A stretch of 8,032 nucleotides of DNA from Acidobacteriota bacterium (GCA_013694845.1 JACDBQ010000231.1:1-8032); one strand, 5' to 3'; positions 1 to 6,805 are shown, counted from the first letter of the stretch. The notes: generated by a model from the letters alone, not told the origin. Translations and numbers: made by a program.

Positions 1-621
1 CCGATGGCCGTGCGGCTCGGCTGGGCCGCATTCGATGCGCCCCGCGGCTCGCTGCTCGTCGGGCCGCTGATCTTCGCGGCGCTCATCCAGACCGGGATGC
101 GGTCGCTCTTCGCCATTCCGGTCGAGATCAGGGCGAACTGGTCCTTCAGACTGCGTGAGCCCCTGCGACTGGACGAAGCGGTGGCCGGTGCGGCGGCGGC
201 CCTGATGATCTGCGGCGTCGTCCCACCCGTATTAGTGGCGTTCACCTCCGCCGCCTGGCTCTGGGGCGCCGCGGTCGGGATCAAGCACGCGATCCTCTGT
301 GGTGCGATGGCCATGCTGCTCGTCCAGGTGCTGATGCGCGGCGCCGATCGGGTGCCGTTCACCTGCAGCTACACGCCGGGGACTGCCCACATCGGCAAGC
401 TATGGCCCCTCTACCTCACCCTGTTCTCAACGTTCACCTATGGGATGGCGAACATCGAACCTGGTCTCTTCCGGCATCCGAGCGCATTCGTCATCGTCTC
501 CGGCGTGATCTGTGCGCTCACGATCGGGCTCTGGTGGCTGCGCCTGCGTGATGCGAAGCAATTGCCGAATCTGCGTTTCGAGGAAGAACCGGCAGACGGG
601 TTGACACTAGTATCGTTTTGA
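1..621 (+). CDS. Multi-pass membrane protein of unknown function, C-terminal part (5' end outside window)
   Basis: I do not recognise this protein. The reading frame is open from the first base. An ATG at base 4 exists, but the protein opens abruptly and no upstream signal can be seen, so I treat the gene as truncated by the window edge. About 206 codons are visible. Hydrophobic stretches suggest four or five membrane segments, at roughly residues 17-37, 58-84, 86-112, 132-150 and 160-178 counted from the ATG. Between the first two is a charged stretch reading IPVEIRANWSFRL. The tail after residue 180 is polar and acidic (RFEEEPADG) and probably soluble. The last codons contain the -35 box and operator of the downstream PadR gene, which lies only 15 bp beyond the stop in the same direction. 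A role linked to the permease operon is possible but is inference from position only. Confidence 0.72.
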   Translation, partial: PMAVRLGWAAFDAPRGSLLVGPLIFAALIQTGMRSLFAIPVEIRANWSFRLREPLRLDEAVAGAAAALMICGVVPPVLVAFTSAAWLWGAAVGIKHAILCGAMAMLLVQVLMRGADRVPFTCSYTPGTAHIGKLWPLYLTLFSTFTYGMANIEPGLFRHPSAFVIVSGVICALTIGLWWLRLRDAKQLPNLRFEEEPADGLTLVSF

Positions 622-630
622 TACTATGTT
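601..630 (+). promoter_or_regulatory. Sigma70-type promoter of the PadR-ADOP operon
   Basis: TTGACA at 601-606 is a perfect -35 consensus. TATGTT at 625-630 matches four of six -10 positions, with an 18-bp spacer. The -35 lies within the final codons of the upstream membrane-protein gene. The expected start of transcription, six to seven bases after the -10, falls at about 636-638, on the ATG of the PadR gene. Seen in sequence; activity is inferred. Confidence 0.65.
608..626 (+). promoter_or_regulatory. Putative PadR operator, perfect inverted repeat in the promoter spacer
   Basis: TAGTATC (608-614) and GATACTA (620-626) are exact reverse complements separated by GTTTT. This 19-bp palindrome fills the space between the -35 and -10 boxes and touches the -10. 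PadR proteins are dimeric winged-helix repressors that bind palindromes and commonly control their own genes. The adjacent PadR is therefore the obvious candidate to bind here and block RNA polymerase. Binding is inferred, not shown. Confidence 0.62.
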
Positions 631-636
631 CGCGCC

Positions 637-1008
637 ATGGCGAAGGCGCGATCCATTTCCCGCGGCGACCTCGAGCAGCACCTGCCGCTCAAACCGCTCG
701 TATTCCAGATTCTCCTCGCCCTCGCCGATGGTGAGCGTCACGGGTGGAGCCTCGTCCGCGACGTGCAGCAGCGCGGCGGGTTCGGCCGGATCATGCCCGG
801 GAATTTTTACCGGACGCTCCGCTCCATGCTCGACGACGAGCTCATCGAGGAGTCCGACGCCCGTCCGACGGCCGACGAGGATGACCAACGGCGGCGGTAT
901 TTCCGGCTCACGCGCCTGGGCGAGCGGGTTGCGTCCGCGGAAGCGCATCGGCTCGAAGCGGCCGTGCTCGAGGCCCGGGCCAAGAAGCTCCTGACTCGGC
1001 GAGGATGA
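637..1008 (+). CDS. PadR family transcriptional regulator (acidobacterial, ADOP-associated type)
   Basis: This is a 123-residue DNA-binding regulator. Residues 19-48 (LKPLVFQILLALADGERHGWSLVRDV) form the first helices of the PadR winged helix. Residues 53-73 (MPGNFYRTLRSMLDDELIEE) match the recognition-helix region, where PadR proteins usually read PGTLYPALxRLEExGLI. Residues 82-97 (DDQRRRYFRLTRLGER) match the wing signature with its RRYYRLTxxG core. The C-terminal helix (about 98-120) is short and probably serves dimerisation; the small size is normal for the PadR-s2 class. No Shine-Dalgarno sequence precedes the ATG, and the promoter places the transcript start at this codon, so translation is probably leaderless. 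The stop overlaps the permease start. PadR next to an ADOP permease is a known acidobacterial pairing. It likely represses its own operon; the ligand is unknown. Confidence 0.93.
   Translation: MAKARSISRGDLEQHLPLKPLVFQILLALADGERHGWSLVRDVQQRGGFGRIMPGNFYRTLRSMLDDELIEESDARPTADEDDQRRRYFRLTRLGERVASAEAHRLEAAVLEARAKKLLTRRG
1005..1008 (+). other. ATGA stop/start overlap coupling PadR and permease
   Basis: The permease ATG (1005-1007) overlaps the PadR TGA (1006-1008). A second in-frame ATG follows at 1008-1010. GAGG at 1001-1004 abuts the first ATG and lies three bases before the second, so the true start may be either. Both arrangements imply translational coupling and a single operon. Confidence 0.8.
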
Positions 1009-3671
1009 TGCGACGGCTCGACGGGTGGCTCTACGGGATCCTGCTGCGGGCGTTCCCGGCACGCGTGCGGCGGGAGTTTGGCGCCGAGATGGCGGTGATG
1101 TTCCGTGAGCAGTTGTCCGATGCGCGCCGGGCCGGCGCGAGCACCGCGCGCATCTGGACCGCCGCCGTCCTCGACGTCGTGATACACGGCACAGCCGAAC
1201 GGGTGCGACCGTTGAACGTCGTGCGGTCAGGCCTGGTCCGGGAAACGAAGCGATGGAGGTGGTGGATGCACGCACTACGGGAAGACATTCGATACGCGCT
1301 GCGGCTGATGACGAAGCAGCCGGGTGTGACAGCCATCGCGATCGTTACGCTGGCGCTCGGGATCGGCGCCAATACGGCCATCTTTTCCGCGGTGAACGCC
1401 GTCCTCCTGCGACCGCTGCCTTACGCGGACCCCCCGCGGCTCATGACTCTGTGGGAGAAGCGGGCGGCAGAGGGCGTCCAGGACAACGTGGTGTCGCCGG
1501 CGGACTTCCTCGATTGGGCGCGCCTCAGCACGTCCTTCGAATCGATGGCCGGGCAGTCGTTCATGACGACGGATCTCACCGGCGTCGGAGATCCGACGCG
1601 GCTGTTCGCGTCAGCGGTCTCACCGTCGTTCTTCAATGTCCTGGGAGTGCAGCCGGCGCTCGGCCGGCAGTTTCGAGAAGACGAGGCGATCGTCGGCAAG
1701 CACCGCGTCGCTATCCTCGGGCACGCCTTGTGGACCCAGCGGTTCGGCAGCAATCCTGCCATCGTGGGACAGACCGTCGCGTTGAGCGGCGTGGCTCACG
1801 AAGTCGTCGGGGTGCTGCCGGCGGATTTCGAGTTCCCTGACGACACGGAGATCTGGCTGCCGCTGGCGTTCGCGGCCAACCCGACCAGGAGCAGCCACTA
1901 CCTATCTGTGTTCGGCCGGCTGAAGCCCGATGTCACGTTGACGCAGGCGCGCGCCGACATGGATCGCCTGGCGGCATCACTCGAAGCAGCGAACCCGGAT
2001 GCGAACCGCGGTCATGGCGCATTCATCGTACCCATGAGCGAGCGGTTGAAGGATCCGCTCCGTGCGTCCCTGTGGCTGCTGCTGGCGGCGGTGGGCTTCG
2101 TTCTGCTGATCGCGTGCGTCAACGTCGCGAACCTGCTACTGGCAAAGGCCGCGAACCGGCGGCGGGAGATTGCCGTCCGCTCGGCGGTAGGCGCCGGACG
2201 CGGGCGGATTGCCGGGCAGATGCTCACCGAGTCGATCGTCCTCGGGCTCGCCGGTGGCGGGGCGGGACTGCTCGTCGCCTGGTGGGCGATCGGGGCGCTT
2301 CGGCAGATCGCGCCGGACGGCGTGGCGGTCGTCGGCCTCAGTCACTTGCGGCTCGAGCCACGAGTGCTTCTGTTCACCCTGGCGCTCTCGGTGCTGACCG
2401 GCATCGTTTTCGGGCTGCTGCCGGCCTACAACCTGGCGGGACAGGACGTCAACGTCGCCCTGAAAGACGGGGGACGGGCGCCGGTCGGGGTCAAGCGGCG
2501 GTTGCGCATGGCGCTCGTCGTCTCGGAGATCGCGCTGGCCTCGCTGCTGCTGGTGGCGGCCGGATTGACCGTCCGAAGCTTCCAGGCACTGCTCCGCTCG
2601 GAGCCCGGCTTCGTGGCCGATGGCGCATTGACGTTCAACATCGCGCTGCCGATCGCGCGCTACCGCGAGGCGGATGCGCAGCTCCAGGCCTTCGACCAGA
2701 TCGCCGGCCGCTTGCGCTCGCTCCCCGGCGTCACGGCGGCCGGCGCCACCAGCCATCTGCCGCTCGGCGGCGAGGACGCCAGGCGTGGAGTCGGCATCGA
2801 AGGGCGGACGCCCACACCCGACACCCCTACGCGAGCGCACGTGCGCGCCATTTCCCCAGACTACATAGCGGCGATGGGGATGACGCTGGTCGGGGGCCGT
2901 CACTTCGGCGGGGCCGACAGGGCCACGGCGCCCATGGTCGTGATCGTCAACGAAACAATGGCCCGTCGTTACTGGCCGCCGGACGTCTCGCCGATCGGCA
3001 AGCGATTGATGATGGGGGGGCCGGACCAGCCCTGGCGCGAAATCGTCGGCGTGGTGAAAGACGTCAAGTTCTGGGGTCTCAACAGTCCGGTCAACCCAGA
3101 GATGTTCTTTCCGGAAGCCCAGTACCCGTTCCCCTTCCGCACGTTCGTCGTCCGGACGGGCACCGCCAATCCTGTCGGCTTGGCGTCGGCCGTCCGGGAA
3201 CAGGTGCGGCAGACGGATCCGAACCTTCCGGTGTCGAACGTACGGACCATGTCGGACCTCACCTCGAAGTCCGTGGCCGCGCAGCGCTCCGGCATGCTGC
3301 TGCTGACCATCTTCGGTGCGCTCGCGCTGATCCTGGCGGCTGCCGGCATCTACGGCGTGATGTCCCACATGGTGGCACTGCGCACGTCGGAAATCGGCAT
3401 TCGCATGACCCTCGGCGCCCAGCCTTCGTCGGTGATGGCGCTGATCCTGAAGGAAGGTCTCGGCCAGGCGGTGGCCGGGTTGGTGATCGGGTTGACGTCC
3501 GGGGTTTTCGTGATGCGCGCGTTTCGCGCGCTGCTCTACGGGATCCAGCCGGCCGATCCGTTGACGGTCGTCGTGGTGGCTGGCCTTCTGCTTACGACCG
3601 CCACGGTCGCGTGCATCATACCTGCACGGCGGGCGATGAGGATCGATCCGATGCAAGCGTTGCGGAACTGA
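1005..3671 (+). CDS. ADOP-type ABC transporter permease (duplicated MacB/FtsX fold, no ATPase domain)
   Basis: The 888-residue inner-membrane protein is built of two MacB-like permease halves. Residues 1-85 form a soluble prefix domain (LLRAFPARVRREFGAEMAV) typical of these permeases. Half one has a membrane segment at about 107-133 (ALGIGANTAIFSAVNAVLL), an extracytoplasmic MacB core domain to about 330, then FtsX segments at about 354-378, 403-430 and 453-474, with the cytoplasmic EIAVRSAVGAGR motif at 388-399. Half two repeats this plan: segment 501-522, core domain to about 740, FtsX segments 765-786, 812-838 and 852-875, motif EIGIRMTLGAQ at 796-806. The end PARRAMRIDPMQALRN is characteristic. 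MacB-type systems move or release envelope substrates mechanically, driven by a separate ATPase. No ATPase gene lies in the window, as is usual for ADOP proteins, and the substrate is unknown. The gene is coupled to PadR. Confidence 0.95.
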   Translation: MMRRLDGWLYGILLRAFPARVRREFGAEMAVMFREQLSDARRAGASTARIWTAAVLDVVIHGTAERVRPLNVVRSGLVRETKRWRWWMHALREDIRYALRLMTKQPGVTAIAIVTLALGIGANTAIFSAVNAVLLRPLPYADPPRLMTLWEKRAAEGVQDNVVSPADFLDWARLSTSFESMAGQSFMTTDLTGVGDPTRLFASAVSPSFFNVLGVQPALGRQFREDEAIVGKHRVAILGHALWTQRFGSNPAIVGQTVALSGVAHEVVGVLPADFEFPDDTEIWLPLAFAANPTRSSHYLSVFGRLKPDVTLTQARADMDRLAASLEAANPDANRGHGAFIVPMSERLKDPLRASLWLLLAAVGFVLLIACVNVANLLLAKAANRRREIAVRSAVGAGRGRIAGQMLTESIVLGLAGGGAGLLVAWWAIGALRQIAPDGVAVVGLSHLRLEPRVLLFTLALSVLTGIVFGLLPAYNLAGQDVNVALKDGGRAPVGVKRRLRMALVVSEIALASLLLVAAGLTVRSFQALLRSEPGFVADGALTFNIALPIARYREADAQLQAFDQIAGRLRSLPGVTAAGATSHLPLGGEDARRGVGIEGRTPTPDTPTRAHVRAISPDYIAAMGMTLVGGRHFGGADRATAPMVVIVNETMARRYWPPDVSPIGKRLMMGGPDQPWREIVGVVKDVKFWGLNSPVNPEMFFPEAQYPFPFRTFVVRTGTANPVGLASAVREQVRQTDPNLPVSNVRTMSDLTSKSVAAQRSGMLLLTIFGALALILAAAGIYGVMSHMVALRTSEIGIRMTLGAQPSSVMALILKEGLGQAVAGLVIGLTSGVFVMRAFRALLYGIQPADPLTVVVVAGLLLTTATVACIIPARRAMRIDPMQALRN
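3515..3531 (+). repeat. Perfect 7-bp GC hairpin inside the permease gene
   Basis: GCGCGCG (3515-3521) and CGCGCGC (3525-3531) are exact complements around a TTT loop. The stretch encodes part of the cytoplasmic turn reading RAFRAL near the C terminus. It may simply arise from alternating CGC and GCG codons for Arg and Ala. Confidence 0.5.
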
Positions 3672-3695
3672 CTCCCGGACGGTTCATACTCAAAG

Positions 3696-3776
3696 ACCAC
3701 GACGGTCTCGAAGATCACCAAGGTCCAAAAAAACCGTTTCTGAGATTTCCTGGCTTGGTGCTCTTCTGGTCGTGGT
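3696..3776. repeat. Long imperfect inverted repeat between convergent genes, possible bidirectional terminator
   Basis: The left arm at about 3696-3722 reads ACCACGAC, six unpaired bases, GAAGA, T, CACCAAG. The right arm at about 3754-3776 is its complement: CTTGGTG, C, TCTTC, TG, GTCGTGGT. Twenty positions pair around a loop of about 31 bases that contains a run of seven A. The left arm also shows a loose 9-bp period (ACCACGACG, GTCTCGAAG, ATCACCAAG). It lies in the 174-bp gap between the plus-strand permease and the minus-strand amidohydrolase, both of which end here. A terminator or a dispersed intergenic repeat family are both reasonable readings. I see nothing clear in the rest of the gap (3777-3845). 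Confidence 0.6.
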
Positions 3777-3845
3777 GGGCGTTGTGCCCCGGCCGTAGCG
3801 TAGGTTCTCCTGGCAAGCTGCAGGCCCGACCGGAAGCTCAGGTCA

Positions 3846-5546
3846 TCATCGCTGGCTGGTGGTGGTTTTTGCTCCCCGCGTGCGCTTCTGCTTCTCCACC
3901 ATCGCGGCCACGTCCGCGAGCAATTGCTTCGCGTCGTAGACGATGCCGTCCTTGATCGTGTACTTCACGCCGCCGACGCGCTCGACTTTCCCGGTGGCGT
4001 CATTCAGCTTCACGTGCCCGTTGCCGTAGAGGACCTTGAAATTGTGCAGCGGATTCTGGTCGACGATCACCATGTCGGCCAGCATGCCCGAACGAACGAT
4101 GCCGAACTCGGGGGCCTTGCCTTTCGGCTCCTCGAGCGTGATCGCCCCGTTCATCGTCGCGGCCTGGATGACTTCGAGCGGATGAAAGCCGGCTTCCTGC
4201 AGCATCTCGAGCTCGTTGATGTAGCCGAAGCCGTAGGTCTGATAGATGAAGCCGGAATCAGACCCGGTCGTGACCCGCCCACCCATCTTCTTGTAATCGT
4301 TCACGAGGCGGAACCACACCTGGTAGAAGTTGCGCCAGGCGACTTCGTCCTCGGTCGTCCAGTCGAACCAGTAGGACCCGTGCGCCGCGCGACTGGGCGT
4401 GTAGAAATCCATGAGCGACGGCAACGTGTACTGGTCGTGCCAGTCCGCGTTACGGAAGGCACTGACGTGGCGCCCGGCCGAATAGATCGTCAGGGTCGGA
4501 TCGAAGACGGTCCCGAGCTTCAGGTGCTCCTCGAGGTACGCCTTCCACTCGGGACTGCCGGGCGCATGAATCTTGTCCCAGAGGCGTGCGACCTGACCGA
4601 ACCGCCACTGCTCGTCGCTCGCATTCATGTCGACCGGCCACGGCTGCACGACGTGATCCTTCAGCAGCGATTCGAAATGACCGTAGAAATGCGTTACCGT
4701 GCCCAGCCCTAGCCGCGCGGCCTTGATCGCATTCATCTGCGCCACCCCACCCTGCTGCAGGTGCGCGGTGGAACCGAGCCGATGGGCCTTCGCCCAGGTG
4801 AGCAGGGCGGCCATGATCTCCGGCCGTTCGGCCCCGAGCTTCAGGCCGTCGACCCCGTTCTTCGCCGCCCACTCGACGTAGGCACGCGCCTTCTCGGGGC
4901 TGTCGATTCCACCCTGGTCCCAGCCGCTGCCCGGCCGCTGGTAGTTGTAGATGCGCGGCGCGACGATCTCGTTCTTCGCGCTGCGTTCCTTCTCACGAAC
5001 CGAGATGGCGTGGGACCCAAGCGAAACGCCGCGGACGGTGGTGACACCGTGCGCGAGCCAGAGCTTGTAGGCGTACTCCGCCTCTTCGTTCTTCGGCGCT
5101 CCACCGGCGTGCACGTGCGGGTCGACGAAACCGGGCATGAGATACATCCCTGTCGCGTCGATCTCGTGGTCCGCCTGTGGACCCCGGTTTTGCCGCAACG
5201 GCAACCCGGGCGTGCCGGCGCTGCGGACCGAGGTGATCCGGTTGCCCTGGACGACGACGTCCATCGGACCGGCGGGCGGCGCCCCGGAACCGTCGATAAC
5301 CGTTACCCCGCGGATCACCAGCGTCTTGAACGGCCCCTTGCCTTCGTCCGGACGCCGGTCGGGGGCACCCTTGAGGCTTTCGCGTGCCTGGTTCTGCGGC
5401 GGACCCGTCTGTCGCGCAGGTGCCTGTGCCGGCTGCGAGGGTGGTGCCTGCTGTGCTGCGATGTGGCTGCCGACACCGTAGGCGTAAAAGAAGCTGGCGA
5501 ACATCAGCGCGAACACGCACTTCAGAATCCGTGACCGGGTCATCAT
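3846..5546 (-). CDS. Exported metal-dependent amidohydrolase
   Basis: The 566-residue protein has a signal peptide at residues 1-31 (hydrophobic core 10-25, end HIAAQQ), then a Pro/Gln-rich linker to about residue 70. From about 74 it is an amidohydrolase-superfamily TIM barrel: LVIRGVTVIDGSG opens the beta-sandwich. Visible metal ligands fit a binuclear site: H144 and H146 (DPHVHAGG), K236 (GLKLGAE, the expected carboxylated lysine), H262 (TAHLQQGG), H286 (TVTHFYGH) and catalytic D430 (TTGSDSGF). The C-terminal GMLADMVIVDQNPL (487-500) is the usual return to the sandwich domain. The closest general type is the imidazolonepropionase or Xaa-Pro dipeptidase-like group, but the substrate cannot be told. 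A Trp-rich stretch (nine Trp between 303 and 411) enlarges the region between strands six and eight. Two adjacent ATG codons start the gene, with no strong ribosome site. The PAP2 gene ends 38 bp upstream. Confidence 0.93.
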   Translation of the reverse strand: MMTRSRILKCVFALMFASFFYAYGVGSHIAAQQAPPSQPAQAPARQTGPPQNQARESLKGAPDRRPDEGKGPFKTLVIRGVTVIDGSGAPPAGPMDVVVQGNRITSVRSAGTPGLPLRQNRGPQADHEIDATGMYLMPGFVDPHVHAGGAPKNEEAEYAYKLWLAHGVTTVRGVSLGSHAISVREKERSAKNEIVAPRIYNYQRPGSGWDQGGIDSPEKARAYVEWAAKNGVDGLKLGAERPEIMAALLTWAKAHRLGSTAHLQQGGVAQMNAIKAARLGLGTVTHFYGHFESLLKDHVVQPWPVDMNASDEQWRFGQVARLWDKIHAPGSPEWKAYLEEHLKLGTVFDPTLTIYSAGRHVSAFRNADWHDQYTLPSLMDFYTPSRAAHGSYWFDWTTEDEVAWRNFYQVWFRLVNDYKKMGGRVTTGSDSGFIYQTYGFGYINELEMLQEAGFHPLEVIQAATMNGAITLEEPKGKAPEFGIVRSGMLADMVIVDQNPLHNFKVLYGNGHVKLNDATGKVERVGGVKYTIKDGIVYDAKQLLADVAAMVEKQKRTRGAKTTTSQR

Positions 5547-5584
5547 GGGCGTATCTTACTCAAAACTCGCCCCGAAACATCGAT

Positions 5585-6364
5585 CTAGACCAGGTGCCAG
5601 ACGGCAATGGCGACAGCCCATCCTGCAAGCGCGTCGAGAGCGTAGTGGTAACGTCCCAGCACGGTCGCCGCCGAAATCGCAACGGCGCTGAAGGCCATCG
5701 TCGCCGCGATCCCAGGGTGTGCATCCGACAAGAGGAGCGCCACGGCGAGACCTTCCGCAGCGTGCCCGCTCGGCACCGTGTTCACCCCGATGCTGGCATG
5801 CCCGAGCAGCGCCAGGTTGAAGGCGCGTAGCCTCGAGTTGTAAGGGCCGCTTTCGAGCACGCGGGGTGGACGGGTCTGGATCCAAGGCAGCATGGCAAAG
5901 CAGATGTAGTCGGTTATCAGAATGACGGTCCAGAATCGCGTCGCGTCCGGGCGCGCGGAACCGATCAACTCGAGCATCAGTGCGATCGGGATCAGCGGAT
6001 AGACGCCGACATACGCGAGTTCGAAGAATCCGCTCAGCACTCGCGGCAGGCGTGCGGCGATCTCCGGCACCCGTAATCGGCGATCGAAGGCGCCAAGCCA
6101 TCGCTCCACTCGCGGCATCGGCCGGACCCACGACAGTCCACTCGTCCAGTAGGCCGTCAGCAGAAGAACGGGCGGGAGAAGAACGTCACGTAACCAGAAA
6201 GACGTCACCGACGCGGCGATCGCGCTCACGGCCAGGCCGATCGCCGCGCCGATCCACACCCGGACGCGCGCCCCGGTAAAGAGACCGGTTCGCACCGCCG
6301 CGGCGGCGGCAAGATACGCGAAATACACCAGGCTGGCCACGGCCCACGGATGCGACGGGATCAT
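5585..6364 (-). CDS. PAP2 family membrane phosphatase or phosphotransferase
   Basis: The 259-residue protein has about six hydrophobic segments, roughly at 8-24, 36-55, 60-74, 114-133, 143-160 and 217-256 (likely two). PAP2 enzymes act on lipid phosphates such as phosphatidic acid or undecaprenyl pyrophosphate, using a phosphohistidine intermediate. Motif one is represented by R165-P166 (TRPPR), motif two by PSGH at 198-201, and motif three by GRYHYALD at 237-244, giving H240 as nucleophile and D244 as its partner. Two canonical residues are absent: the motif-one Lys position holds Met158, and the Arg normally six residues before the histidine is Thr234, with Arg238 lying much closer. This places it in a divergent PAP2 branch, nearer the HYxxD type seen in PAP2_3 and inositol phosphorylceramide synthase-like proteins. 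The ATG lacks a good ribosome site. Lipid or cell-wall carrier recycling is possible; the substrate is undetermined. Confidence 0.86.
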   Translation of the reverse strand: MIPSHPWAVASLVYFAYLAAAAAVRTGLFTGARVRVWIGAAIGLAVSAIAASVTSFWLRDVLLPPVLLLTAYWTSGLSWVRPMPRVERWLGAFDRRLRVPEIAARLPRVLSGFFELAYVGVYPLIPIALMLELIGSARPDATRFWTVILITDYICFAMLPWIQTRPPRVLESGPYNSRLRAFNLALLGHASIGVNTVPSGHAAEGLAVALLLSDAHPGIAATMAFSAVAISAATVLGRYHYALDALAGWAVAIAVWHLV

Positions 6365-6406
6365 CCCTGGAACGGAAGGCGCAGTCGGCCAGAAAAAGGG
6401 CTCAGG

Positions 6407-6805
6407 TCAGCGTTTGACGGTGATGGTGGCCCGGTAATCGCCGGGCTGAATGGGGCGACTGATGAACGGATAGGGCGCGAGCTGCGTCAGGTCCAGCGTG
6501 AGGGTGGTGAATTTCACGGGCTGTGGATTCCCGGTCTCGAAGGTCACTTCCTGGCGCGCACCATCCGAGCCCCTGAGCTCAAGGTGAACGTTGGCGCTGC
6601 CGCCGGTGATACAGATCGCGTCCGCCGGGCACCTCGAGTCGCCGGTGACGCCATTGAACTTGATCGTCAGCCCCGCGCCGGCGACCGACGCGGACTGCCC
6701 GGGCGCCAGCGTGACTTCACGGTTCACCGGACCGGGAGCCGTTGGACTGTCCTGGTAGCAGGCCGATACCGCCACGAGACACAACGACGCTACAAGACTG
6801 CGCAT
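6407..6805 (-). CDS. Small secreted lipoprotein of unknown function with a DSRCP motif
   Basis: The 132-residue protein starts with a short lipoprotein signal, and the lipobox VSAC at 13-16 predicts lipidation of Cys16. After a Pro-rich spacer (residues 18-28) follows a compact beta-rich domain from about 29 to 132. Its clearest signature is VTGDSRCPADAICITGG (53-69), where C59 and C65 probably form a disulfide. Similar GDSRCPxxxxC segments occur in uncharacterised lipoproteins of Acidobacteriota and Bacteroidota, as far as I recall. The strand-rich end LTLDLTQLAPYPF ... GDYRATITVKR suggests an immunoglobulin-like or beta-sandwich fold. A GAGG ribosome site lies five bases before the ATG, which supports this start. 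The gene sits 69 bp after the second permease gene and 42 bp before the PAP2 gene on the same strand. No function can be assigned. Confidence 0.78.
   Translation of the reverse strand: MRSLVASLCLVAVSACYQDSPTAPGPVNREVTLAPGQSASVAGAGLTIKFNGVTGDSRCPADAICITGGSANVHLELRGSDGARQEVTFETGNPQPVKFTTLTLDLTQLAPYPFISRPIQPGDYRATITVKR

Noticed and set aside
2136..3656. A 506-codon minus-strand open frame antisense to the first permease.
   Set aside because: His/Arg/Asp-rich translation typical of the antisense of GC-rich genes; no motifs.
3790..3845. GC-rich tail of the convergent intergenic region, including CCTG and CAGG around an eight-base loop.
   Set aside because: A four-base stem is not significant. 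I had a vague sense of a dispersed repeat here but cannot support it from this window.
2072..3955. A 627-codon open frame on the plus strand overlapping the first permease.
   Set aside because: It is rich in Arg, Gly and Ala with no recognisable domain. The overlapping frame encodes a clear permease, so this is a high-GC shadow.
3924..5534. Long plus-strand open frames opposite the amidohydrolase.
   Set aside because: The minus-strand frame has a signal peptide and the full set of metal ligands; the plus-strand products are composition artefacts.
5547..5570. A GATAC half-site resembling the PadR operator upstream of the amidohydrolase start.
   Set aside because: Only five bases match, there is no second half-site, and no good promoter accompanies it.
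6365..6406. A possible terminator after the lipoprotein gene: a short T run on the minus strand.
   Set aside because: Only a four-base stem can be drawn before it and it is not adjacent to the T run; too weak.
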